Source: Lautropia mirabilis
GTDB lineage: Bacteria > Pseudomonadota > Gammaproteobacteria > Burkholderiales > Burkholderiaceae_E
DNA: 64,000 nucleotides
NCBI RefSeq assembly: GCF_900637555.1
Contig: NZ_LR134378.1
Location: forward strand, 444,001 to 508,000
Reading direction: 5' to 3'
The notes under the pieces are model-generated. The model was not told the DNA's origin. It did not search any database and saw only the letters and a list, made by a program, of their open reading frames with translations. The translations under genes and the position numbers were made by a program. Shown here piece after piece: positions 47,430-56,537 of the stretch (positions within the stretch are counted from its first letter, which is position 1; every line of letters begins with the position of its first letter).

Positions 47430-49757
47430 TCAGAACTTGTAGTTGAAGCCGACGTAGACGGAACGCCCATGTCCGGGCACCGCCACGCCCCACGGCACGG
47501 TGTTGAGCATCATCGAACTGCCCTGGCCCACGTAGGCCCCACCCAGCGGCAGCGCATAGCCGCGGTCCAGCAGGTTCTCGATGCCCAGATCGATGCCCAG
47601 CTGGCCGATCTCGTAGCGCGTGCGCAGATGCAGCAGGCCATAGCCGGCCGTGCGGATCTCGTTGCGCACGGCAGAGCGCCGCGTCTTGGAGCGCACGCCT
47701 TCCCATTCCAGCGTGCCGCTCCATTCGCCCTCACCCACGGTGCGCCGATGCTCCAGCCCCATCCGAAGATTGGCCGGCATGGTGTTGTAGAGGCCACCAC
47801 CGGTATCCAGGTTCTTGCCATGCAGCCAGGCCAGCTTGCCGCTCAGCGTGAGGCTGCCAGCATGCGGACTCCGGGCCAGCAGCCAGTGGCCGGACACGTC
47901 GGTACCCAGCAGGCGCGCATCCTGGTTCACGTAGCGCAGCAGCACGAACTCGTTGTCGGCCGTGGTGTTGCCACTGCGGCACTGGCTGGCCGAGCAGCGC
48001 TCTGCATCCACGTAGTCCGAGATGCGGGTCAGGTGCGCGCTCACCGTCAGCCCCCAGCGTTGCTCATCCTCGGGATGATGCCAGTTGCCGCTGACACTCA
48101 GCGTGTGAGCCACTTCCGGCTTCAGGTCCGGATTGCCCAGATAGCCGTTGCCATCGCCCAGGAAGTTGTTCATGCCCGCGGCCATGGTGTTGGTGGACCA
48201 TGGATAGCGCTCGTACAGGCTGGGCGAACGGGTCTTGCGAGCCACGCCCATCTCGTAGCGATGACCCTTGGCCGGTTCATAGCTGGCCAGCGCGCTGAAA
48301 TCCCAGTGACGGTCATGCCGCCGGCGACTGATCGAATTGAAGGCCGACGCATCATCCGACCAGGTGGGCAGGCCGTTATAGCCCCGCACCGGACCGGCGT
48401 CGGTACGCACCTGCGTGTGCCGCAGCCCGATGACGCTGCTCCAGCGTGCATCCCAGCTGCGCTCCCATTCGGCATAGGCGCTCAGCCGGTTGCGACGCCC
48501 GTCGTCAATGTTCCAGAAGTCGTTCGGCGCCATGCCACCGCTGGCCCCGACCGGCGGCCACCAGTCATACAGCTGGTAGTACAGGGCCTCCAGCCCCAGA
48601 CGCACGGTATCCCGTTCGTTCAGCATCCAGCTGGCCTGGGCCGTGGCGCCATCGGTACTGGCGCGGGTGCGCATGGGCATGCCGGTACCGTAGCTGTAGC
48701 GGTCCTCACCCATGTCCATACGGTGGCGGATGCGCTGGTTCCACAGGCGCACCTTCAGGTCGCCCCAGGAGAACTGCCCCCGATAGCGCAGACCGGCCAG
48801 CGTGGCGCGGTTCTCCGTCATGTCCATGCGCTGGTTCGGGAACCCCTGGAAAGGCATGTTCTGCCAGCTGAAATCGGTCTCCAGCAGGTGCATGCCGCTG
48901 CGCCAGGCCGCTGCCATCCGGTGGTTCTGCACCCGGAAGCCGCTGGAGCCCACCTCGTCACCCGGCAGCACGCGCCCCTGTTCGCGGCCGGTCTCGGCCG
49001 GCTTGAAGTCATTGCCGGCGCGGTAGTTGCGTGCCCGCGCGTAGGAGCCTTCATATTCCAGATGCAGCCGCTCCGTGGCGTAGTGCGTGCCCAGGCTCAC
49101 ATCCACCCCATGGCCGTTGCTGCGGTAATGGGTGCCCACGTGGCCGCCCAGCAGGGGCTTGCCGTCAGGATCGGCAAAGCTTGGCGGTGCAGACTCCACC
49201 TGGATGCTGCCACCGATGCTGTCGCCGCCCGCGCTGACGGGCGAGATGCCGGCGTAGACACGGATGCTCTCCACCTTGGCCGGGTCGATGTAGGACAGCG
49301 CCGGGTTCATATGGTTGGCACAGGCCGCCATCAGGTCCATGTCATCCACCGTCAGGCGCAGCCGCTCGTCGGCCAGACCATGAATCACCGGCAGACCCGA
49401 CACGCCACCTGCCCCCTGCACGTCCACACCGGGCATGTCCTTCAGCAGGCCCGTGGTGTCCGGCGTGGTGGCACGACGGCGCGAGATCTTGCCCGAATCC
49501 GTCACGCCCGACCCAGGCAGCGACATGTTGGGGGGCTGCACCTCGAAAAGACGCAGCGCACGAACGCGCACCTGCGGCAACTGCACGGTTTCGTCCTGGG
49601 CCTGGGTCGTGTCACCCATCTGCCCGGCATCCTGCGCCCAGGCCGGCAGTGCGAGTGCACCCAGCGCCGTGGCCAGCAGCGCAGGCACCCGGGCCACGGA
49701 AAACCTGTGGCCCGCATCGCCCCTGCGTCTGGCGGCTTTCATCTTGTTCATTGTCAT
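47430..49757 (-). CDS. TonB-dependent copper receptor (OprC/NosA type)
   Basis: This 775-residue outer-membrane receptor has a signal peptide ending near PAWAQ, a plug with VIHGLADERLRLTVDDMDL, and a barrel ending in Phe (YVGFNYKF). The key feature is Cys146-x3-Met150 (CANHM) in the plug. In OprC of Pseudomonas aeruginosa the equivalent CxxxM (Cys143/Met147) binds copper. The AGISPVSAGGDSIGGSI segment is also characteristic of this group. The start at 49757 was chosen for GAGGA eight bases upstream. It lies 22 bases after the MbnH-like gene. Confidence 0.9.
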   Translation of the reverse strand: MTMNKMKAARRRGDAGHRFSVARVPALLATALGALALPAWAQDAGQMGDTTQAQDETVQLPQVRVRALRLFEVQPPNMSLPGSGVTDSGKISRRRATTPDTTGLLKDMPGVDVQGAGGVSGLPVIHGLADERLRLTVDDMDLMAACANHMNPALSYIDPAKVESIRVYAGISPVSAGGDSIGGSIQVESAPPSFADPDGKPLLGGHVGTHYRSNGHGVDVSLGTHYATERLHLEYEGSYARARNYRAGNDFKPAETGREQGRVLPGDEVGSSGFRVQNHRMAAAWRSGMHLLETDFSWQNMPFQGFPNQRMDMTENRATLAGLRYRGQFSWGDLKVRLWNQRIRHRMDMGEDRYSYGTGMPMRTRASTDGATAQASWMLNERDTVRLGLEALYYQLYDWWPPVGASGGMAPNDFWNIDDGRRNRLSAYAEWERSWDARWSSVIGLRHTQVRTDAGPVRGYNGLPTWSDDASAFNSISRRRHDRHWDFSALASYEPAKGHRYEMGVARKTRSPSLYERYPWSTNTMAAGMNNFLGDGNGYLGNPDLKPEVAHTLSVSGNWHHPEDEQRWGLTVSAHLTRISDYVDAERCSASQCRSGNTTADNEFVLLRYVNQDARLLGTDVSGHWLLARSPHAGSLTLSGKLAWLHGKNLDTGGGLYNTMPANLRMGLEHRRTVGEGEWSGTLEWEGVRSKTRRSAVRNEIRTAGYGLLHLRTRYEIGQLGIDLGIENLLDRGYALPLGGAYVGQGSSMMLNTVPWGVAVPGHGRSVYVGFNYKF

Positions 49758-49779
49758 CGGTCGATTCCTCGTCTGTCCT

Positions 49780-51081
49780 TCATGGGCGGGATGCGGCATC
49801 TCTCCGGAAAGGATCGGAAAATGCCGGATCGCTCAGGAACGTTTCATCCGTCAGCGCTTTCAGGAAGGCCACAATGTCTGCGCGATCCTGCGCCGACAGG
49901 CCCCGGTCGCGAACGAGCGGACTCTTGTGCGGGTTGGCACGTCCATCACCGGCCCGCGGACCACTGGTGATATTGCGTCCACCACCGGCCATGATGGCCA
50001 CCGCCTCTTCAAGCGTAGCCACCGAACCATCGTGCATGTAGGGCTCGGTCACGGCCACGTTGCGCAGGCTGGGCACCCGGAAGGCCCCCATGTCGGCCGG
50101 GTTGGCGGTGATTTCCTCGACGCCGGTGTTTTCTTTCGGGTAGTCGCCCCGACCGTTCAGGTTATAGAGTCCGATGTTGTGATACCGGACCTTCAGCGTC
50201 GTCGTCTCGACACTGACGAACTGGTCATCGAAATTCGGGGGTTGATGGCACTGCGTGCATTCGGCCTTCTCGAACAGCTGCCGGCCACGCAATTCCTGCT
50301 CCGACAGCGTGACCTTGCCCTGCAGGTAGCGGTCATAGCGGCTGTCGGCTGTGACCATCGTGCGCTCGAAGGCGCTGATGGCCTTGAAGATGTTCTCCCA
50401 GGTCAGCGGGTCGCCCTTGGCATCGGGAAACGCCTGCTGAAAGCGCACCGGATAATCCACATCCTTGGCACTGGCCAGGCGCTTCAGCACCTCCTGAACG
50501 GAACTGTCGTTCACGCCCATCTCCACGGGTTCGGTACCAAACACAGGGTTCGGGATCTGGGCCTCCAGCGACATCAGCACCGGATTGGACCACGTCTGTG
50601 TGGCATGCCAGGCCACGTTGCCCAGCCCCATGGAATTGCGGGGATGCTGCACATTGGTGATGCCACGCGGACGGTCCTTGCCGTCGGCAAAGGCACGCGC
50701 CTGTTCATGACACGAGGCACACGACATGGTGCCGTCACCCGAGAGGCGCCGCTCATGGAACAGGTAGCGCCCCAGCGCCACCTTGGCGGCATTCATGGGG
50801 TTGTTCGCCGGCACGCGGGGGGCTGGCATGTGCGAAGGAAGCTTCCATTCCCAGGCGTCAGGCGGGCTGTAGGCCGGATAGGTCCAGTCCAGCACGGTAG
50901 GCGCTGCGGCCTTCCCCTGGCTGCTACCTGCATCCGGTGTCGGGCTGCTGTCCGAAGAGCCTCCTCCACATCCCCCACAGCTCAGCAGCAGCACCAGCAT
51001 GGCACCCGCTGCACATCTGGACACCTCACGCCGACATCGGCGACTGCCATGCAAGGGCAGATGGACGGGCAGAGAATTCAT
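49780..51081 (-). CDS. MbnH-like di-haem enzyme (MauG/cytochrome c peroxidase superfamily)
   Basis: This 433-residue exported protein has a lipobox-like LLSC (Cys35) and two c-type haem sites: CASCH (121-125) and CTQCH (275-279). Motifs FADGKDRPRGI, HPRNSMGLGN and AFRVPSLRNVAVTEPYMHDGS fit the bacterial cytochrome c peroxidase/MauG superfamily. Position directly after an MbnP gene identifies the MbnH subgroup, which oxidises a tryptophan of MbnP to kynurenine. The start follows AAGGAGG. It acts in the periplasm and needs c-type cytochrome maturation. Confidence 0.87.
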   Translation of the reverse strand: MNSLPVHLPLHGSRRCRREVSRCAAGAMLVLLLSCGGCGGGSSDSSPTPDAGSSQGKAAAPTVLDWTYPAYSPPDAWEWKLPSHMPAPRVPANNPMNAAKVALGRYLFHERRLSGDGTMSCASCHEQARAFADGKDRPRGITNVQHPRNSMGLGNVAWHATQTWSNPVLMSLEAQIPNPVFGTEPVEMGVNDSSVQEVLKRLASAKDVDYPVRFQQAFPDAKGDPLTWENIFKAISAFERTMVTADSRYDRYLQGKVTLSEQELRGRQLFEKAECTQCHQPPNFDDQFVSVETTTLKVRYHNIGLYNLNGRGDYPKENTGVEEITANPADMGAFRVPSLRNVAVTEPYMHDGSVATLEEAVAIMAGGGRNITSGPRAGDGRANPHKSPLVRDRGLSAQDRADIVAFLKALTDETFLSDPAFSDPFRRDAASRP

Positions 51082-51130
51082 GAGAGACCTCCTTCAGTGA
51101 CACGGGCCACCCCGCAGGCAGCCCGGACAG

Positions 51131-51155
51131 GGGGAAGCGAGCCCTTCGCTTCCCC
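51131..51155. repeat. 10-bp perfect hairpin between MbnH-like and MbnP-like genes
   Basis: GGGGAAGCGA/TCGCTTCCCC with a five-base loop lies in the 136-base gap. No U-run follows on the minus strand. It could protect the mbnP-like message end and set unequal expression within the operon. Confidence 0.6.
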
Positions 51156-51217
51156 TCATCCCTCATGCAGCATGCCCCCACCGGGGTGAGCATGCCCGCA
51201 TGACGTTACAGCGACGC

Positions 51218-52276
51218 TCAGGGCGTGACGGCCTTCAGCACCTTCTGCGTCTTGCCGGCCACGGCCACACCGGTGCCGCTGCCATCGGCCTTCCAGTCCA
51301 GCGCCAGAGCATCGAAGGGCTTGGCGCAACCGGCATCGGTCGCACCGGACATGCAGCCGCCAGCACCTTCGGCCTTGCTGGCGATGTCATAGTTGAACAG
51401 CGCGCCGGCATCGAAAGCCACGACCTGGCTGGCGGGGTTGAAGCCGGCCAGCGTGACGGTGACCCGGTTGGGGGCCTTGCAGCTGGAGATCGGCGTGCCT
51501 GCGGCCGGATTGCCCACGCAGCCGGTGGAACCCAGGTGCAGGCGCACGGAACCCTCTTCGGCCTTGCCGTCCTTCACCTCGGCCGATTCCCAAGCCGAGG
51601 GATCAACGTTCTCGTTCTGGTCAAACTGGATGTTGGTGAACTTGCGGCCACCGCGCCAGTTCCAGGACATGGACGGATGCACGGCGTTCTGCAGCACGCG
51701 CGGCGTGGTTGCGTCAGCCGCATTCAGGTGGTTCAGCTCGAAGGGCACGCCCAGCGTCATTTCCACGCCGGTGTAGCTGCCTGCCGGCACCGTGCCTTCG
51801 ATGGCGGCGTTGGTGGCGGCGGAACCGTCGCACTCACCCACGCCCTTCTGCTCCAGGTCGATCAGGCTGACGGTGTTCTTGCCGTCGTTGCTGGTGTAGT
51901 TGTAGTCGTTGGCCTGCTTGAGCTTGAGGGGCTCGCGGGTGCCATCGGCCTTGATCAGGCTGACGTTGGAGATGTAGAAGCGGAAGTCCTCGATCTGCAC
52001 GGCACGTTGCTTCGTGCCCAGCTTCGTCGTGCTGTTGCAATCGATCTTCTCGGCGCCGTTGTAGGCGGCAAACTTGATGCTCACGTCACCCGTGGTGCCG
52101 GTCTGCCAGGCGCCACCGGTCGTGCCGGTGGTGCCCGTCGTACCGGTGGTGCCGGTCGTGCCGCTGTTGCTGGTGGCGGTGCTGTTGTTGTTGTCATCGC
52201 CGCCGCAGGCAGTCAGGCCGACGGCGCAGGCCAGCAGCAAGCCGGCGTAGACGGGGGTCTTGGCAAAGCGTTTCAT
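51218..52276 (-). CDS. MbnP-family copper-binding lipoprotein
   Basis: This 352-residue lipoprotein has lipobox LTAC (Cys24), an Asn/Thr/Gly low-complexity linker (about 28-60), and an MbnP domain with DFRFYISNVSLI (about 97-108), GVPFELNHLN, and HPSMSWNWRGGRKF (200-213). His200, Met203 and the tryptophans 205 and 207 are the candidate metal site and kynurenine precursor. MbnP proteins bind copper in the periplasm in and outside methanobactin operons. The start is set by AAAGGAG. A five-unit 9-bp DNA repeat encodes part of the linker. Confidence 0.88.
   Translation of the reverse strand: MKRFAKTPVYAGLLLACAVGLTACGGDDNNNSTATSNSGTTGTTGTTGTTGTTGGAWQTGTTGDVSIKFAAYNGAEKIDCNSTTKLGTKQRAVQIEDFRFYISNVSLIKADGTREPLKLKQANDYNYTSNDGKNTVSLIDLEQKGVGECDGSAATNAAIEGTVPAGSYTGVEMTLGVPFELNHLNAADATTPRVLQNAVHPSMSWNWRGGRKFTNIQFDQNENVDPSAWESAEVKDGKAEEGSVRLHLGSTGCVGNPAAGTPISSCKAPNRVTVTLAGFNPASQVVAFDAGALFNYDIASKAEGAGGCMSGATDAGCAKPFDALALDWKADGSGTGVAVAGKTQKVLKAVTP
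52118..52162. repeat. five 9-bp tandem repeats in the MbnP-like gene
   Basis: Five near-identical 9-base units encode five Gly-Thr-Thr triplets in the linker after the lipobox. Being in frame, copy-number change would only lengthen or shorten the tether. Confidence 0.8.
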
Positions 52277-52452
52277 GAAGAAGCTCCTTTCCTTGGAAGG
52301 ATGAGAATGGATGGAAGCAATGCGAGCGAGAATGGCAACAGCCTGCGGATGATCCATTTCGCGCTTGCGAATACGGAATCCGACCAAACGACAGACAAGC
52401 GATCAGGACACGCCCGGGGCGGTGCTCATGCCCCGAAAAGGGTGCAGATGCT

Positions 52453-52926
52453 TCAGGCAGCCGAAGCAGGCTGCCCGGCGGGAGGCCCACGCGGGTGCGC
52501 GGGCGCGATCTGACGGGCGACGAGCGTCACCCGGACGACAGGCACCTGCACCATGGCAGGCGCCGTGACAGCGTCGAAGGCAGCCGCCGGCGTGGGCGGC
52601 GCCAGAAGATGAACCAGGACCACGCACAGCGCGCAGTGATCCAGATGCAGCCCGTCCTCATGCGACCCCTGGGAAACGGGCTTTACCGGGCCATGCACTG
52701 CCCGATGATCAGAAGGAGCGTCCGGGAGTTCGGCAGGCTGCCCGGATGCTTCGTGCGGCATGCAGTGATCCATCCATGCGGCCTGCACGGCATGCGGGTG
52801 GGACAGACCCTGGCCGGCTTCATGGGCTGCCAGTGCCCGCGACACCGTAGGCGCGAGCAGGGCCAACCCGAAGACCCACAGGGTAAGCCAGACCAGCCCA
52901 CGATGACAAAAGCCGCGACGGTTCAT
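52453..52926 (-). CDS. DUF2946 family protein, CruR-like copper-responsive upstream reading frame
   Basis: This 157-residue protein has an N-terminal hydrophobic segment (about 10-30), His-rich stretches, Cys55-Met56-x-His58, and the DUF2946 hallmark HLDHCALCVVLVHL with CxxC at 98-101. In Bordetella pertussis, a DUF2946 reading frame named CruR lies upstream of a TonB receptor gene and makes its expression respond to copper through the CxxC. Here it is the first gene of the copper cluster, 176 bases before mbnP. The start at 52926 gives a normal signal-like N-terminus; an in-frame ATG at 53025 is possible. Confidence 0.8.
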   Translation of the reverse strand: MNRRGFCHRGLVWLTLWVFGLALLAPTVSRALAAHEAGQGLSHPHAVQAAWMDHCMPHEASGQPAELPDAPSDHRAVHGPVKPVSQGSHEDGLHLDHCALCVVLVHLLAPPTPAAAFDAVTAPAMVQVPVVRVTLVARQIAPAHPRGPPAGQPASAA

Positions 52927-53028
52927 GCCGATGATGCCGATGGAAACGGCGCGGGACGCGGGGCGCCCGGCCAGCCTGCAATACCTGAACGATGCACTGC
53001 CTGCCAAGCCATGTGACATGGCCATGCG

Positions 53029-53061
53029 TCAAGCCCCTTGACGCGGCATGACAGCTTTCAT
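53029..53061 (-). CDS. possible 10-residue leader peptide
   Basis: ATG at 53061 follows a near-ideal AAGGAGG and encodes MKAVMPRQGA before a TGA. The stop lies three bases before the in-frame ATG at 53025 that could start a longer DUF2946 protein. It contains no Cys or His. Translation here would carry ribosomes to the DUF2946 start. It may be a true leader or an accident of sequence. Confidence 0.35.
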   Translation of the reverse strand: MKAVMPRQGA

Positions 53062-53384
53062 GAGCCTCCTTGGACGAAAGCCGGATACAACATATCAGCC
53101 TTCTGATGTGAAAGATTATATACAGCTTATGAACTTGCACCAGCCCGGCAGCCATAATGACATTCGTTTCGGGCCAGGCAACAGAAAAACACCCGAAGAA
53201 TGTCACGAAAATTATGGTAATGAAAAGCGGGGCGACACCCCGTCGATATAAATGGCAGGGTAAACCCTTAGACTTCGGATCCGAAAACCCCTTGCAGGAC
53301 AGGCCTGAACGCCATCCCCGGAAGAGAGGCATACAAAATAGAAGCGTCCGTTCGGACATATTCCATCACGGACGCGTAAGCCAG

Positions 53385-53418
53385 AAAAAGCAAGGCCCGA
53401 TCCTTTTCGGAACGGGCC
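53385..53418 (-). terminator. intrinsic terminator of the DHH-family gene
   Basis: Read on the minus strand, GGCCCGTTCC-GAAAA-GGATCGGGCC (one mismatch) is followed by TTGCTTTTT. It lies about 70 bases after the DHH gene stop and would insulate the copper cluster from read-through. Confidence 0.75.
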
Positions 53419-53486
53419 ATCGGATTGCCTCCACGGCTGTCGATCGATTTTGCGCCTTTTAAATTGATAATGCGCAAATTAAGATA

Positions 53487-54458
53487 TCAGGCCGTCTGAC
53501 TCACCTTCGACGTCCTGGGCGATGCGTTCTCGCTCTCGATGCGGACCAGCACCTCGGCCAGTCGCTGCTCGGCCCATTCATTGCCGATCTGGCAGGTACC
53601 GGCATACTGGTGACCACCACCGCCGAAGCGCGTGCACAGGTCGCCGATGTCGATCGTCGAGGCCGTGTTGAAGATGGAGCGGCCCAGGGCAAACACCGTG
53701 TTGGCCTTCTCGCGCCCCCACATCACATGCAGCGACATCGTGCAGTTGGGGAACAGCGCATAGACCAGGAAGCGGTTGGCCGCGTAGATGATCGACTCGT
53801 TGCGCATGTCCAGCACCACCGTGCTGCCCTGCACGTGGGCGCAGCGGCGCAGCTGTTCGATGGCCTTCGATTCATGCTCGTGGTAGCAGCGCACGCGTTC
53901 GGCCACGTCCGGCAGCGCCAGGATGCGACCGATGTCCATGGAGCGGCAGGCATCGACCAGCATCATCATCAGCTGAAGGTTGGAGATGCGGAAGTCATGG
54001 AAGCGCCCCAGACCGGTACGCGGGTCGGCAAGGAACCCGAGCAGCGTCCAGTCACGCGGATGCAGCACGTCGGCCAGCGTGTACGAGGCGCTGCCTGCCT
54101 TGTCGACGGCAGCCATCAGCGCCGGCGAGAAGTGAGGGAAGCGACTCTCGCCTCCGAAGTGATCGTAGATCACGCGGGAGACCGAGGCCTCGCCCACCCC
54201 CATGACCAGGTTGCTGTAGCCCACCCTGGGCAGCACCCGCGACCCCGGCGCCTGGTAGTCGAACACCTGACCGGCCGTGGCCACGTAGGGCAGGTTCACC
54301 AGCATGTCGTCCTTGTCCACGTGCACCTTGCCGTCCTGAACATCCTTCGGATGCACGAACATGACGGCATCGACCACGCCGATGTCTCGCAGCATGGCGG
54401 CGCTGACCAGACCATCGAAGTCGGAACGGGTAATCAGGCGGTAGGGTTCGGTACGCAT
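53487..54458 (-). CDS. DHH-family phosphoesterase (exopolyphosphatase-related)
   Basis: This 323-residue cytoplasmic protein has the N-terminal SDFDGLVSAAML metal motif, VFDYQAPGSR, and the DHHA1 motif FGGGGHQYAGTC near the C-terminus. The classical DHH triad is degenerate: a clear Asp-His-His is not seen in the middle (VFDYQ in place of FDHH). It fits the exopolyphosphatase-related group rather than NrnA or RecJ. It is divergent from aceK across about 220 bases. Confidence 0.8.
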   Translation of the reverse strand: MRTEPYRLITRSDFDGLVSAAMLRDIGVVDAVMFVHPKDVQDGKVHVDKDDMLVNLPYVATAGQVFDYQAPGSRVLPRVGYSNLVMGVGEASVSRVIYDHFGGESRFPHFSPALMAAVDKAGSASYTLADVLHPRDWTLLGFLADPRTGLGRFHDFRISNLQLMMMLVDACRSMDIGRILALPDVAERVRCYHEHESKAIEQLRRCAHVQGSTVVLDMRNESIIYAANRFLVYALFPNCTMSLHVMWGREKANTVFALGRSIFNTASTIDIGDLCTRFGGGGHQYAGTCQIGNEWAEQRLAEVLVRIESENASPRTSKVSQTA

Positions 54459-54677
54459 GGGAAAAACCTGCTTCTGCTCACGGTGCAGCAACGTGCACCA
54501 CCAATTGGGCAGTATCTTCCCTCTCGGGCAGGCTGAATGCTCCTGGCCGATATGCGGCCACCCCGTCCGTACCGGCGGCCCGGCATGGTGCACCGCCACA
54601 AGCGCCAGGGCCCGCCCTCTCCGGGTTTTCACCGATAGGGCACGCTCCGTGCTGCAGAGCACCGTTAAGATTGTCCA

Positions 54678-56498
54678 ATGCCCAAGCACGCCATCCCCCA
54701 CCCCCCTTCCGCCACGCCATCCAGCATGCTGGATGGCGACAGCCTGCCTGCCACCCTGGCACGCACGATGCTGGCCGGCTTCAATCGGCACTACGGTCTG
54801 TTCCGCTACAACGCGCAGCAGGCCAAGACCTGTTTCGAGAATGCCGCCTGGCACCGGATGCGACGGCTGGCCAGCGAGCGCATCACCTTCTACGACCAGC
54901 GCGTGAACGAGGCGGTCGAGAAGCTGCGCGCCCAGTTCAACACTGACAGCCTGGCCGATGACGTCTGGGCCGAGGTGAAGCAGTACTACGTGCTGCTGCT
55001 GGCCGAGCACCAGCAACCCGAGCTGGCCGAGTCCTTTTTCAATACCGTCAGCACCCGACTGCTGCAGCGCCAGTATCTCCACAACGACTTCATCTTCGTG
55101 CGGCCGGCTGTCTCCACCGAGCACCTGGACGGCACGCCACCCTCCTTCCGGGTCTATTACCCGGAGAACAGGCCCTGGAAGGAGGTCCTGCGCCAGGTTC
55201 TCATCGACATGGGGCTGGCCTGCGGCTACCGGGACATCGAGGATGACCTGCAGAAGGTGATCGAGGCCGCCCCCACCCTGTTCGGCGAGCAGGCAACGCG
55301 GGCCATGGATTGCCAGGTGCACGTGCTGCGCTCGCTCTTCTACCGCAACAAGGGCGCCTACCTCATCGGTCGCATCGTCAATGACGGCGAGGTGCAGCCC
55401 TTCTCGCTACCGCTGCTGCGTAACGGCCATGGCCGGGTGTTCATCGACACGGTGCTGTTCGCGCCCGAGCACATCGAGGGGCTCTTCAACTTCTCAAGGG
55501 CCTACTTCATGGTGGACATGGCGGTGCCGTCAGCCTACGTGCGCTTCCTGCGATCGCTGATGCCCACCAAGCCGCAAGCCGAGCTCTACACGATGCTGGG
55601 CCTGCACAAGCAGGGTAAGACGCTCTTCTACCGCGACCTGCTTCAGCATCTGCACGAATCCACCGATCATTTCATCGTGGCCCCCGGCATCAAGGGTCTG
55701 GTGATGGGCGTGTTCACGCTGCCCTCGTTCCCGTATGTCTTCAAGTACATCAAGGACGTGCGCCGCAAGGACATCAGCCGTGAGTTCATCGAGGACCGCT
55801 ACCACCTGGTGAAGAACCACGATCGTGCCGGCCGGATGGCTGACTCGTGGGAATACTCGGACGTGCCCTTCCCCAAGAGCCGGCTCTCCTCCGAGCTGCT
55901 GACCGAGCTGCAAGCCACCGCCCCCTCGCTGCTGGTCGACGAGGGCGACTGCATCGTCATCCGTCACCTGTACATCGAGCGGCGAATGACGCCACTGAAT
56001 CTCTACCTGGAGCAGCAGCCCGACGAGGCTGCACGCGACTACGCCGTCTATCAGTACGGCATGGCCATCCGCGACATGGTGGCGGCCAACATCTTCCCGG
56101 GGGACATGCTCTACAAGAACTTCGGCGTCACCCGCCAGAACCGGGTGGTCTTCTACGACTACGACGAAGTGCAGTACCTCACCGACTGCAACTTCCGCAA
56201 GGTACCCGAGCCGCGCACCCCCGAGGACGAGATGGCGTCCGAGCCGTGGTATCCGGTGGCACCCAATGACGTGTTTCCGGAAGAGTTCGGCACCTTCCTG
56301 CTGGGCAACCCCCGGGTACGCAAGCCCTTCCTGAAGCACCATGCCGAGCTGCTGGATCCCGTCTGGTGGCAGAACCAGCAGGCCCGCATCCGGCAAGGCA
56401 TCCTGGACGATGTCTTTCCCTATCCCCGGCGACTGCGCTTTTCCCGGGCCGACGAGGATCCCGGCCGGCCCTCATCGCCCCAGAAGCCCGGACGCTGA
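54678..56498 (+). CDS. aceK: isocitrate dehydrogenase kinase/phosphatase
   Basis: This 606-residue bifunctional enzyme phosphorylates and dephosphorylates isocitrate dehydrogenase, directing flux to the glyoxylate bypass during growth on acetate or fatty acids. AceK landmarks are present: FRVYYPENRPWKEVLRQVL, DCQVHVLRSLFYRNKGAYLIGRI, PGIKGLVMGVFTLPSFPYVFK and YDYDEVQYLTDCNFR. The length is slightly above E. coli AceK (578). It is followed within 40 bases by a thiolase gene, a sensible partner in fatty acid use. Confidence 0.95.
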   Translation: MPKHAIPHPPSATPSSMLDGDSLPATLARTMLAGFNRHYGLFRYNAQQAKTCFENAAWHRMRRLASERITFYDQRVNEAVEKLRAQFNTDSLADDVWAEVKQYYVLLLAEHQQPELAESFFNTVSTRLLQRQYLHNDFIFVRPAVSTEHLDGTPPSFRVYYPENRPWKEVLRQVLIDMGLACGYRDIEDDLQKVIEAAPTLFGEQATRAMDCQVHVLRSLFYRNKGAYLIGRIVNDGEVQPFSLPLLRNGHGRVFIDTVLFAPEHIEGLFNFSRAYFMVDMAVPSAYVRFLRSLMPTKPQAELYTMLGLHKQGKTLFYRDLLQHLHESTDHFIVAPGIKGLVMGVFTLPSFPYVFKYIKDVRRKDISREFIEDRYHLVKNHDRAGRMADSWEYSDVPFPKSRLSSELLTELQATAPSLLVDEGDCIVIRHLYIERRMTPLNLYLEQQPDEAARDYAVYQYGMAIRDMVAANIFPGDMLYKNFGVTRQNRVVFYDYDEVQYLTDCNFRKVPEPRTPEDEMASEPWYPVAPNDVFPEEFGTFLLGNPRVRKPFLKHHAELLDPVWWQNQQARIRQGILDDVFPYPRRLRFSRADEDPGRPSSPQKPGR

Positions 56499-56537
56499 AG
56501 ATCCGCAGGCTCCCGACACAGGAGACAAGAACACACC

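Larger units (their letters stand above)
52927..53486 (-). other. 560-bp region upstream of the copper cluster
   Basis: The region holds a perfect -10 (TATAAT on the minus strand, 53115-53120), the short reading frame at 53029-53061, an inverted repeat GCGTCCG/CGGACGC (53344-53375) and the terminator of the upstream DHH gene. The -35 is weak, which would suit an activator-dependent promoter. I see no full-length gene. Confidence 0.5.
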
